From CBFDBF01 sp050293315 (lineage in GTDB: Bacteria; Pseudomonadota; Gammaproteobacteria; Chromatiales; Chromatiaceae), in assembly GCA_050293315.1 (NCBI GenBank), contig JBNKMS010000001.1, positions 1-64,000 on the forward strand: DNA of 64,000 bases. The letters are read 5' to 3'. The notes beneath the pieces were generated by a model, which saw only the letters and a program-made list of their open reading frames with translations, made no database searches and had not been told where the DNA came from. Both the position numbers and the translations under genes were made by a program. This document shows, in pieces, positions 22,193 to 30,010 of the stretch (positions are counted from its first letter, which is position 1; every line of letters begins with the position of its first letter).

Positions 22193-22820
22193 CTCCATCG
22201 TTGATTGTCGCGCCTGCCCACGCCTGGCCACTTTTCTGGACGAGGTCAGGGCGGAGTTCCCCAGCTATCATGCGCGGCCGGTTGTTCCCTTCGGTGCCGA
22301 TGATGCCAGGTTGCTGGTGGTTGGGTTGGCCCCCGGGAAACACGGTGCTAACGCCACCGGACGCCCCTTCACCGGCGACCATGCCGGGATTATGCTCTAT
22401 GCCACACTGCATCAGTACGGTTTCAGCACCGCCCCTGAATCGGTCTCAAGGCATGACGGCCTGCGGCTGCTTGATTGTCGTATAACCAATGCAGTCAAGT
22501 GTCTCCCACCACAGAACAAACCGATCGGGAGCGAGGTCAATAGCTGTAACGGCTACCTTGCGCGGGAGCTGGAGACAGTGCCGTACGGTGGGGTGGTGGT
22601 GGCACTCGGCGGGGTTGCGCACAAGGCGGTGATCAAGGCCCAGGGGCTGCGCCAAAAGGAGTACTGTTTTAGTCATAACCAGCAGCACGACCTGCCTTCA
22701 GGATTGGTACTGATAGACTCCTACCACTGCAGCCGTTACAACACCCAGACCCGGCGTCTCACCCCAGAGATGTTTCACGCCGTATTTGAGAAGGCCAGAA
22801 GAGTACTCTCATCTGATTGA
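22167..22820 (+). CDS. Uracil-DNA glycosylase, family 5-like (UDGb)
   Basis: Removes uracil and related bases from DNA. Key motifs are VVGLAPGKHGANATGRPFTGDHAG, which fits the family 5 (UDGb) signature GLAPxxHGxNxTGRxFTGD, and the C-terminal DSYHCSRYNTQT. Cysteines in VDCRACPRLA and CLPP would bind the 4Fe-4S cluster. ATG 22167 overlaps the gacA end by 26 bases. The gene sits between gacA and uvrC, which is an unusual but logical DNA-repair insertion into that pair. Confidence 0.85.
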   Translation: MDSSIRYPDSIVDCRACPRLATFLDEVRAEFPSYHARPVVPFGADDARLLVVGLAPGKHGANATGRPFTGDHAGIMLYATLHQYGFSTAPESVSRHDGLRLLDCRITNAVKCLPPQNKPIGSEVNSCNGYLARELETVPYGGVVVALGGVAHKAVIKAQGLRQKEYCFSHNQQHDLPSGLVLIDSYHCSRYNTQTRRLTPEMFHAVFEKARRVLSSD

Positions 22821-22866
22821 AAAAGCAGGAATAATCGGCTCTCCTGGATACTGTATAATGCACCCC

Positions 22867-24696
22867 ATGGGGCAGGAGAGTATAACCACAGAGTTTGACC
22901 ACAGGGCATTCATCAAGACCCTGACCAGCCGTCCTGGTGTCTACCGGATGTTGGATCGGGAGGGTATGGTGCTCTATGTCGGAAAGGCGCGTGATCTGAA
23001 AAAGCGGGTCGGTAGCTATTTCACCCGTTCAAATAACCGTCGTACCCAGTTGATGGTCTCCAAGATCAGCTCCATTGAGGTCACGGTCACCCATACCGAG
23101 GCCGAGGCACTTATCCTGGAGAACAGCCTGATTAAGCGCCTCAAGCCGCGCTACAACGTGCTGTTACGAGATGATAAGAGCTACCCCTATATCTTTCTCT
23201 CAGATGAGCAGTTTCCGCGTCTCGCCTTTCACCGCGGTGCCAAGAAAGAGAAGGGGCGCTATTTTGGGCCCTATCCTAATGCCGGTTCCATGCGGGCGAC
23301 GCTGCAGTTGCTACAGAAACTATTCCCGATACGTCAGTGTGAGCAGAGTTTCTACCATAACCGCTCCAGGGCATGTCTGCAGTACCAGATTAAACGCTGT
23401 AGCGCCCCCTGTGTCGGCCTGGTGTCAGAGCAGGAGTATGCGCGTGATCTGCAGGATGCGGTGCTGTTCCTGGAGGGCAAGACCAACCAGGTGGTGGATA
23501 AACTGGTGGCGAGAATGGAACAGGCCTCTGCGGATCTGGAGTTTGAACAGGCGGCCCGCATTCGGGATCAGATCGTTCGCCTGAGAAGAGTACAGGAGCG
23601 TCAATATGTGAGCGGAGAGAGGGGCGATCTGGATATTGTCGCCTGTGCCAGCGAGGGTAAGGTGGCCTGTGTGCAGGTCTTCTTCATCCGGCATGGGCGC
23701 AACCTAGGTAACAAGGTGGTCTTTCCCAAGGTGCCGCAGGACTCTACGCAAGAGGATATCCTTAACGCCTTCCTCAGCCAGTACTACCTGGGCCGGGCAG
23801 TGCCCCAGCAGATTATCGTAAGTCACAGCTCCGAGGAGCAGGGGCTGCTACAGGAGGTCCTAGAGAGAGAGTCAGGGCACGCCGTCTCTATTCATAGCCG
23901 GGTACGGGGAGAGCGGGCTAAATGGCTGCATATGGCCCGTCAGAATGCATCTGTGGCCCTGGATGCACGCCTGGCCAGCAGGGCCGGTATGGTGGCCAGG
24001 GGTGAGGCCCTGCAGCAGGTGTTACAGCTGGAGGAGCTGCCACAGCGGATGGAGTGCTTTGATATAAGCCATACAGGGGGAGGGCAGACTGTCGCCTCCT
24101 GTGTCGTGTTTGATCAGCAGGGTGCGGTAAAGTCGGAGTACCGACGTTTCAATATCAAGGGGGTACAGCCGGGGGATGATTATGCCGCCATGGAGCAGGC
24201 CCTGATGCGGCACTACCGTAGGATTCAGACAGGTGAAGGGCAGCTGCCGGATATCCTGTTCATAGATGGTGGCAAGGGTCAGCTGGGGGTTGCAGAGAGG
24301 GTTTTGGCAGAGCTATCGGTATCGGGTGTCGCTCTCGTCGGAGTCGCCAAGGGACCGGAACGACGTCCCGGTAGTGAGCAGCTCTTCTTGTCTGCCACTG
24401 GGGCGCCGATTATACTGGCGGCAGACTCTCCTGCACTGCATCTGGTACAGCAGATCAGGGACGAGGCCCACCGCTTTGCCCTTACCGGCCACCGCCGACA
24501 GCGGGAGCGCCAGGCTGGCAGTTCACCCCTGGCGGAGATCAAGGGGATTGGCGCCAAGCGGCGGCAGCGTCTGTTGCAGCAGTTTGGCGGCCTGCAGAAT
24601 GTGGCCTCTGCCGGGATTGATGATCTGGCACGGGTAGATGGGATAAGTCGCCAACTGGCAACCAGGATATATGACACTTTTCATGGAGGCGATTAG
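22867..24696 (+). CDS. uvrC: Excinuclease ABC subunit C
   Basis: Makes the 3' and 5' incisions in nucleotide excision repair. Layout: N-terminal GIY-YIG nuclease (GVYRMLDREGMVLYVGKARDL), Cys-rich region (CSAPCVG), UVR motif (EFEQAARIRDQI), RNase H-like endonuclease (MECFDISHTGGGQTVASCVVF), and a C-terminal helix-hairpin-helix pair (IKGIGAKRRQRLLQQFGG). ATG 22867 gives 609 residues, the usual size; ATG 22858 is also possible and neither has a clear ribosome site. Confidence 0.95.
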   Translation: MGQESITTEFDHRAFIKTLTSRPGVYRMLDREGMVLYVGKARDLKKRVGSYFTRSNNRRTQLMVSKISSIEVTVTHTEAEALILENSLIKRLKPRYNVLLRDDKSYPYIFLSDEQFPRLAFHRGAKKEKGRYFGPYPNAGSMRATLQLLQKLFPIRQCEQSFYHNRSRACLQYQIKRCSAPCVGLVSEQEYARDLQDAVLFLEGKTNQVVDKLVARMEQASADLEFEQAARIRDQIVRLRRVQERQYVSGERGDLDIVACASEGKVACVQVFFIRHGRNLGNKVVFPKVPQDSTQEDILNAFLSQYYLGRAVPQQIIVSHSSEEQGLLQEVLERESGHAVSIHSRVRGERAKWLHMARQNASVALDARLASRAGMVARGEALQQVLQLEELPQRMECFDISHTGGGQTVASCVVFDQQGAVKSEYRRFNIKGVQPGDDYAAMEQALMRHYRRIQTGEGQLPDILFIDGGKGQLGVAERVLAELSVSGVALVGVAKGPERRPGSEQLFLSATGAPIILAADSPALHLVQQIRDEAHRFALTGHRRQRERQAGSSPLAEIKGIGAKRRQRLLQQFGGLQNVASAGIDDLARVDGISRQLATRIYDTFHGGD

Positions 24697-24705
24697 CCCG
24701 TAGAG

Positions 24706-25278
24706 ATGTTGCTTACCATACCCAACCTGTTAACCCTCTTTAGAATTGCTCTGATCCCTGTGTTTGTGCTGCTCTTCTATCTACCGCTGGAGTGGTCCAA
24801 CCGTATCTGTGCCGCTATATTCGCACTGGCGGCGTTGACCGACTGGTTGGATGGATATCTGGCTCGCAGATTGGGTCAGACCTCACCGTTCGGTACCTTT
24901 CTGGATCCGGTAGCGGATAAATTGATGGTGACCATTGCCCTGGTGCTACTGGTGCAGGCCGATCCAACCCTGGCCCTGGTGATCCCGGCATTGATCATTA
25001 TCGGACGTGAGATCAGTATCTCCGCTCTGCGCGAGTGGATGGCGGAGCTTGGTACCGATGCCCGAGCCCAGGTCCAGGTTAGCGTGATAGGTAAGGTAAA
25101 GACGGCAGCCCAGATGGGGGCTATTTTCATGCTTATCTATCGGGAATCGCTGCTGGAGCTGCCCATCTATACCATCGGTTACGTCCTACTCTATATGGCG
25201 GCAATTCTGACCCTGTGGTCTATGTTCCTCTATCTGCGGTCGGCCTGGCCTAGTATTGCAGGGTCGGGTAGCGGTTAA
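24706..25278 (+). CDS. pgsA: CDP-diacylglycerol-glycerol-3-phosphate 3-phosphatidyltransferase
   Basis: Makes phosphatidylglycerol phosphate in the inner membrane. The CDP-alcohol phosphotransferase motif is complete: DWLDGYLARRLGQTSPFGTF followed by LDPVADK (D-x2-D-G-x2-A-R-x8-G-x3-D-x3-D). The protein is 190 residues with several membrane helices. It follows uvrC by nine bases and precedes the tRNA cluster, as in enterobacteria. Confidence 0.94.
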   Translation: MLLTIPNLLTLFRIALIPVFVLLFYLPLEWSNRICAAIFALAALTDWLDGYLARRLGQTSPFGTFLDPVADKLMVTIALVLLVQADPTLALVIPALIIIGREISISALREWMAELGTDARAQVQVSVIGKVKTAAQMGAIFMLIYRESLLELPIYTIGYVLLYMAAILTLWSMFLYLRSAWPSIAGSGSG

Positions 25279-25314
25279 GATGATTATTGCTATGGGCTGG
25301 ATGCTCTGTTTATC

Positions 25315-25342
25315 TTGACAGGAGTGGCAGGAGCCTTAAAAT
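25315..25342 (+). promoter_or_regulatory. Sigma70 promoter of tRNA-Gly
   Basis: TTGACA (25315-25320) and TAAAAT (25337-25342) are separated by 16 bases, and a GC-rich discriminator (AGCGGCC) follows, as is usual for stringently controlled stable-RNA promoters. The tRNA begins 17 bases after the -10. Confidence 0.8.
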
Positions 25343-25359
25343 AGCGGCCTTTCAGCGAT

Positions 25360-25435
25360 GCGGGAATAGCTCAGCTGGTAGAGCACAACCTTGCCAAGGT
25401 TGGGGTCGCGAGTTCGAATCTCGTTTCCCGCTCCA
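25360..25435 (+). tRNA. tRNA-Gly (GCC)
   Basis: Full cloverleaf of 76 bases with acceptor GCGGGAA/TTCCCGC, D-loop AGCTCAGCTGGTAGAGC, anticodon loop CTTGCCAAG with anticodon GCC, T-arm GAGTTCGAATCTC, and encoded CCA. Confidence 0.97.
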
Positions 25436-25446
25436 ATTAAAATGGA

Positions 25447-25477
25447 AAACCCCGGACCTAGCCGCCGGGGTTTTTTA
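25447..25477 (+). terminator. Rho-independent terminator after tRNA-Gly
   Basis: AACCCCGG (25448-25455) pairs with CCGGGGTT (25465-25472) and runs into TTTTTT. Confidence 0.92.
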
Positions 25478-25481
25478 TTAT

Positions 25482-25945
25482 TAACCCGGCAATAATTATT
25501 GTCGGGTTAATATGCTGTAAATGGATGTACAGCCATTGGCCGCAGGCCAATGAAAACCCAGACAAATCAAGCAGGTTTGCATACCTGCATTAGATTTGGA
25601 TGGGTGCGCAACAAACAGGTCAGGACGACCTGTTTTGTTGCCGAGTTAATTAGCAGGGGTGGAAAGTTGCGGTACAATGCCGGATACTTGCCACCGTTTT
25701 AACCCGGATAATTCATGAAGGGAATGAAGATCAGGAGAAATATGGCAAACAAGGTTGGTTGATCACTTGAAAAAGCATAGCTGTAGCTATGGTTTGAGAG
25801 GGATCGGCCAAGATTGGAAGTCAGATTTTTTCCTGAATTCGTTCAGGTACAAACAGTAACAGTGGAAACATGCAGGAAATTCCATTTAACTGTTTGATAT
25901 AATAATATTATTTATGTACCGCCTTTATGGAATATCCGGGTTAAG
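25482..25945. repeat. Cluster of palindromes, possible MITE or structured RNA
   Basis: No gene lies in this ~460-base stretch. TTAACCCGG is present four times in alternating orientation: about 25482, 25502 (inverted), 25699, and 25936 (inverted). The last two are 12-bp exact and then imperfect inverted repeats (TTAACCCGGATA, then TTCAT-AAGG on both sides) bracketing about 245 bases. Further stem-loops: AACCCGGCAATAA/TTATTGTCGGGTT, ATTGGCC-GCA-GGCCAAT, GCAGGT/ACCTGC, AACAGGTC/GACCTGTT, CATAGC/GCTATG, and CCTGAA-TTCG-TTCAGG with a UUCG loop. It may be a non-autonomous element inserted between two tRNA genes. Confidence 0.55.
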
Positions 25946-25951
25946 ATGAAA

Positions 25952-26025
25952 GGCTGAGTGGCAGAGTGGTTATGCAGCGGCCTGCAAAGCCGTGGACCTC
26001 GGTTCGATTCCGGGCTCAGCCTCCA
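25952..26025 (+). tRNA. tRNA-Cys (GCA)
   Basis: 74 bases with acceptor GGCTGAG/CTCAGCC, anticodon loop CCTGCAAAGC (anticodon GCA), T-arm CGGTTCGATTCCG and encoded CCA. Confidence 0.96.
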
Positions 26026-26048
26026 TTTTATGATATCGTTAGCCCGCT

Positions 26049-26135
26049 GCCCGGGTGGCGGAATTGGTAGACGCAGCGGACTTAAAATCCGCCGGTGGAA
26101 ACACTGTGCCGGTTCAAGTCCGGCCCTGGGCACCA
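26049..26135 (+). tRNA. tRNA-Leu (TAA)
   Basis: 87 bases, class II tRNA with a long variable arm (CGGTGGAAACACTG). Acceptor GCCCGGG/CCTGGGC (one G-T pair), anticodon loop ACTTAAAAT with anticodon TAA, T-arm CGGTTCAAGTCCG, encoded CCA. It starts 23 bases after tRNA-Cys, so the two are likely co-transcribed. Confidence 0.96.
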
Positions 26136-26172
26136 TTTGCTTGTTATATGCCTATAAAATCAAGTTATCAGA

Positions 26173-26201
26173 TTGACAAATAGGAAAAAACAAAGCATAA
26201 T
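26173..26201 (+). promoter_or_regulatory. Sigma70 promoter of panD
   Basis: TTGACA (26173-26178) and CATAAT (26196-26201) are 17 bases apart, 34 bases upstream of the panD start, with GGAG before the ATG. Confidence 0.75.
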
Positions 26202-26234
26202 CATAGCGTTATATTTTTTAGGAGTCTTTATCTC

Positions 26235-26615
26235 ATGCAGTTGACCCTTCTAAAATGCAAGTTGCATCGCGCCTGCGTGACCCACGCAGAGCTAGACTAT
26301 GAGGGATCTTGTGCTATTGATCGTGATCTTATGCAGCTGGCAGGTATCCTGCCCTACGAGCAGATTCAGATCTACAATATCGCCAACGGTGAGCGCTTTA
26401 CCACCTATGCCATAGAGGCTGAGGCTGGCTCCCGTATTATTTCTGTGAATGGTGCAGCAGCACACAAGGCATCTCCGGGTGATCGGGTGATTATCTGCGC
26501 CTATGCCACCCTAGATGAGGCGGAGTTGGCAAGTTTTAAACCGACCCTCTGCTATCTGGATGAGAACAATTGTGTAACTCACACCGGAGACAGTATCGCC
26601 ACTCAGGCTGCCTGA
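26235..26615 (+). CDS. panD: Aspartate 1-decarboxylase proenzyme
   Basis: Makes beta-alanine for pantothenate and CoA. The self-cleavage site Gly24-Ser25 is in place (DYEGSCAID), giving the pyruvoyl cofactor at Ser25. Other motifs: Y-I-A-N-G in the loop after IQIYNIANGERF and VNGAAAH. Length of 126 residues is normal. It is a single gene with its own promoter and terminator. Confidence 0.95.
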   Translation: MQLTLLKCKLHRACVTHAELDYEGSCAIDRDLMQLAGILPYEQIQIYNIANGERFTTYAIEAEAGSRIISVNGAAAHKASPGDRVIICAYATLDEAELASFKPTLCYLDENNCVTHTGDSIATQAA

Positions 26616-26640
26616 TACTGCAGGCTCTCTCTAAACATAA

Positions 26641-26667
26641 AACGGCACCATCTGGTGCCGTTTTTTT
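26641..26667 (+). terminator. Rho-independent terminator after panD
   Basis: AACGGCACCA pairs perfectly with TGGTGCCGTT around a TC loop, and a run of seven T follows. Confidence 0.95.
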
Positions 26668-26694
26668 ATGCTATCGGTTGGGTAGTGGGTCTGA

Positions 26695-28221
26695 CTACAC
26701 GCTGCCGAGGGGATTTGGGGCCGGGTGGTCTATTGCCATGCGGTAGAGCTCAAGATATCTATTGGCACTTCTGTCCCAACTAAAATCTTGCTGCATACCA
26801 TTGAGGGCCAGTCTCTCCCACCAAACACCTGGTCGGTGGTAGAACTCTATAGCTCGATCAATTGCAGATCTTAGTGATATAGCATCTGGTTGGTCGAAGA
26901 GGAAGCCGGTAGCGCTACCGTCCAGAATGGTGGTAGGGGAGACATCGGTTACAGTGTCGGCCAGGCCTCCGGTACGGTGGACTATCGGTACGGTCCCGTA
27001 GCGCAGGCTGTAGAGCTGGTTTAGCCCACATGGTTCATATCTTGACGGCATCAAAAAAGAGTCACACCCTGCCTCTATGCGGTGAGCCAACTCCTCATCA
27101 TATTTGATCTTTACGGCACACCTTCCAGGATGATTGTCGGCCAGCTCCTGCATACCTTGTTCCAGCGATTTTTCTCCTTCACCCAACATCACCAGCTGTA
27201 CTCCACCGGCGGATAGTAGCTCGGGCATAGTCTCCAGGATCAGATCTATCCCTTTCTGCTCCACGACTCGGCCGATACAGCCGAACAGGATACTCTTCTC
27301 ATCTGCCTCCAGCCCCATCTCCTGTTGCAGGCGTAGTTTGTTGGTCTGCTTTTGTTTAAAGCTGTCGACAGTGTAGTTTTGTGCAATTTTACTGTCAGTG
27401 GATGGGTCCCACTTTTGGTAGTCGATGCCGTTTATTATACCGGTGAGGTGGTCAGCGCGGTGGTTGAGTAGCCCTTCCAGGCCATAACCGAACGCAGGTG
27501 TGCGGATCTCCTCAGCATAGGTAGGACTGACGGCAGTTATCCAGTCGGCAAAGGCAAGTCCACCCTTGATAAATGAGAGATTATGGTGAAATTCCAGTCC
27601 ATCATGTGACCATAGCTCTGCAGGTATATGAAGTTGCTGAAAAGTCTTATAGTCGAATATGCCCTGATAGGAGAGGTTGTGAATAGTAAATATGGTCGCT
27701 GGCCGGTTATTTTCTGTGACTAGTAGCGGTGGCACCAGGCCGGTCTGCCAGTCGTTGCAGTGTACGATGTCTGGTCGCCACCCCAGTTCGGCCCTATTCA
27801 TGGCAACCGCAGCCACAACCCGACTGAAAAGGGCGAAACGTTGTGCATTATCCGCCCAATCGTTACCAGAACTGTCGCTGTAGGGGTGCCCTTCACGGTC
27901 AAACAGTGATGGGATATCAACCAGATAGAGTGGCAGCTTTCCATCCAACAGCCCCTCCAGCAGACGGATCTCACCATCATATCCCTGGATAGTGATGACT
28001 GCGGCGGTGGTCAGCTGAATCTCATGTTCCAGTGTCTGTGGATAGGCTGGTAGAATCAGACGTGCATCATGGCCCAGCATCCTGATCGCCGTTGGCAGGC
28101 TGCCTGCTACATCGGCCAGACCACCAGTCTTGATCAGTGGTTGCGCCTCACTGGCTGCAAACAGCACCTTTAGGCTGGATGTTGAGTCAAAAGAGGAAGA
28201 GCTGTTTTTTTTACTGTTCAC
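26695..28221 (-). CDS. glgA: Glycogen synthase (ADP-glucose type)
   Basis: GT5 enzyme extending alpha-1,4-glucan from ADP-glucose. The substrate-binding motif is present near the N-terminus (PLIKTGGLADVAGSLP), with the C-terminal GT-B signature (PSRYEPCGLNQLYSLRYGTVPIVHRTGGLADTV). 508 residues, with a Ser-rich N-terminal leader of about 18 residues. It stands divergent from pgi at the edge of the glycogen locus. Confidence 0.95.
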   Translation of the reverse strand: MNSKKNSSSSFDSTSSLKVLFAASEAQPLIKTGGLADVAGSLPTAIRMLGHDARLILPAYPQTLEHEIQLTTAAVITIQGYDGEIRLLEGLLDGKLPLYLVDIPSLFDREGHPYSDSSGNDWADNAQRFALFSRVVAAVAMNRAELGWRPDIVHCNDWQTGLVPPLLVTENNRPATIFTIHNLSYQGIFDYKTFQQLHIPAELWSHDGLEFHHNLSFIKGGLAFADWITAVSPTYAEEIRTPAFGYGLEGLLNHRADHLTGIINGIDYQKWDPSTDSKIAQNYTVDSFKQKQTNKLRLQQEMGLEADEKSILFGCIGRVVEQKGIDLILETMPELLSAGGVQLVMLGEGEKSLEQGMQELADNHPGRCAVKIKYDEELAHRIEAGCDSFLMPSRYEPCGLNQLYSLRYGTVPIVHRTGGLADTVTDVSPTTILDGSATGFLFDQPDAISLRSAIDRAIEFYHRPGVWWERLALNGMQQDFSWDRSANRYLELYRMAIDHPAPNPLGSV

Positions 28222-28341
28222 GAAGATCTTATTCTAGTTAGTATGTGTTGATGATGTAGTTTAATCTACAGTTCCAGACCACAGACTTTGTCGTAGCCAA
28301 GTGTAACAGAAACAATTTTCTATCGGGATGATAAATTGGCA

Positions 28342-29982
28342 ATGAAATCGATATCAGAGAGCGCCACCTGGAGAGAACTACAGGGCCACTGGGACCGGAT
28401 GCAGGGGCTAAGGATGCGCGATCTGTTCGCGCAGGATCCTGCCAGGGCAAAAAAGTTTTCCCTAAATTGCTGCGGAATTCAGCTCGATTACTCCAAGAAT
28501 CTGATCACAGAGCAGACTATGGAGCTACTGCTCAAACTCTCTGCGGAGGCGGACGTCTCCGGCTGGGTAGAGCGCATGTATGCTGGAGAGAAGATTAATA
28601 GTACGGAGCAGCGGGCGGCGCTACATGTAGCGCTACGTAACCGCACTGACCGCCCTATGTTGGTGGATGGAGTAGACGTCATGCCGGAGGTCAATCGGGT
28701 GCTCGGGCAGATGGAGGATTTCGTTCGCAGGGTGCGGGATGGGGAGTGGCGTGGCTACAGCGGGAAGCGGATCAGCGATGTGGTCAATATCGGTATCGGT
28801 GGGTCTAACCTCGGACCGCTGATGGCGAGCGAGGCGTTGCGACACTATCAGACGCCTCAATTAAGGGTCCATTTTGTCTCTAATGTTGACGCTACCCATA
28901 TCACCGAGACCCTGAAACCACTAGACCCTGAGAGCACGCTGTTTATTGTCGCCTCGAAGACATTTACCACTCAGGAGACCATCACCAACGCGCTGGTTGC
29001 CAGGGGATGGATCGAGGCCGCACTGGGTGCTGAGGCCGCAGTGGCCGACCATTTTGTAGCAGTCTCCACCAATGCGGAGAGGGTGCGCGATTTTGGTATC
29101 GACAGCGGCAATATGTTTATCTTCTGGGACTGGGTAGGTGGGCGTTACTCCCTCTGGTCAGCCATAGGTCTACCCATAGCCCTGGCGATAGGGATGGAGC
29201 GCTTTTATCAGCTGTTGGATGGGGCCCATGAGATGGATGAACACCTGCGTAGCGCGCCACCTCACAAGAGTATGCCACTGATCATGGCCCTTCTCGGTAT
29301 CTGGTACGCCAATTTTGGCGCCATCAGAAGTCACGCTGTGCTGCCCTATGATCATTACCTTCGCTATCTGCCAGATTATCTGCAGCAGGCGGATATGGAG
29401 AGTAGTGGCAAGAGTGTCACCAGGGATGGCAGGGGCGTAGACTACACTACCGGGCCGGTGATATGGGGCTCAGCCGGGACCGACGGGCAGCACGCATTTT
29501 TTCAGCTCATCCATCAGGGCACCCAGATAATTCCTTGCGACTTTATTGTCCCGATCCACAGCCATAATGAGGTGGGAGAGCAGCAGCAGAAGCTTCTGGC
29601 CAACTGTTTCGCCCAGAGTGAGGCGTTGATGCGGGGTAAGAGTGAGGCCGAGGTGCGAGCTGAACTTGAGGCATCAGGGCTTGCTGCAGCTGAGCTGGAG
29701 GCGCTGGTTCCACACAAGATCTTCCCTGGTAACCGTCCGAGTAACACCCTGCTGATTGATCGTCTCACCCCGCAGCGGCTGGGTGCGCTGATTGCCCTAT
29801 ATGAGCACAAGATCTACCTGCAGGGGGTGATTTGGCAGATCAACTCCTTTGATCAATGGGGGGTGGAGCTTGGCAAGCAGTTGGCGGGGGTGATTCTGGA
29901 TGAGCTCTCTGGTGGTGAGGCAGGCCCACATGATAGTTCAACCCAGGCCCTGATCGACCGCTGCAGGCGAGAACGCGGTTAA
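28342..29982 (+). CDS. pgi: Glucose-6-phosphate isomerase
   Basis: Interconverts glucose-6-phosphate and fructose-6-phosphate. Motifs NIGIGGSNLGP, FIVASKTFTTQETI, DWVGGRYSLWSAIGL, and GKQLAGVIL close to the C-terminus are those of PGI. ATG 28342 gives 546 residues; a TTG six bases upstream is less likely. Its place inside the glycogen genes links hexose phosphate pools to storage. Confidence 0.95.
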   Translation: MKSISESATWRELQGHWDRMQGLRMRDLFAQDPARAKKFSLNCCGIQLDYSKNLITEQTMELLLKLSAEADVSGWVERMYAGEKINSTEQRAALHVALRNRTDRPMLVDGVDVMPEVNRVLGQMEDFVRRVRDGEWRGYSGKRISDVVNIGIGGSNLGPLMASEALRHYQTPQLRVHFVSNVDATHITETLKPLDPESTLFIVASKTFTTQETITNALVARGWIEAALGAEAAVADHFVAVSTNAERVRDFGIDSGNMFIFWDWVGGRYSLWSAIGLPIALAIGMERFYQLLDGAHEMDEHLRSAPPHKSMPLIMALLGIWYANFGAIRSHAVLPYDHYLRYLPDYLQQADMESSGKSVTRDGRGVDYTTGPVIWGSAGTDGQHAFFQLIHQGTQIIPCDFIVPIHSHNEVGEQQQKLLANCFAQSEALMRGKSEAEVRAELEASGLAAAELEALVPHKIFPGNRPSNTLLIDRLTPQRLGALIALYEHKIYLQGVIWQINSFDQWGVELGKQLAGVILDELSGGEAGPHDSSTQALIDRCRRERG

Positions 29983-30010
29983 TCTATCAGTTGAGCCGGA
30001 ATTGACCCTA

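Noticed and set aside
22854..22859. TATAAT as a strong promoter of uvrC
   Set aside because: The only TTGAAA upstream is about 31 bases away, too far for a -35; the hexamer alone is not enough.
25287..25484. Plus-strand 65-residue ORF
   Set aside because: It runs through tRNA-Gly and its terminator.
25912..26136. Minus-strand 74-residue ORF
   Set aside because: It is the antisense of tRNA-Cys and tRNA-Leu, a well-known spurious ORF type.
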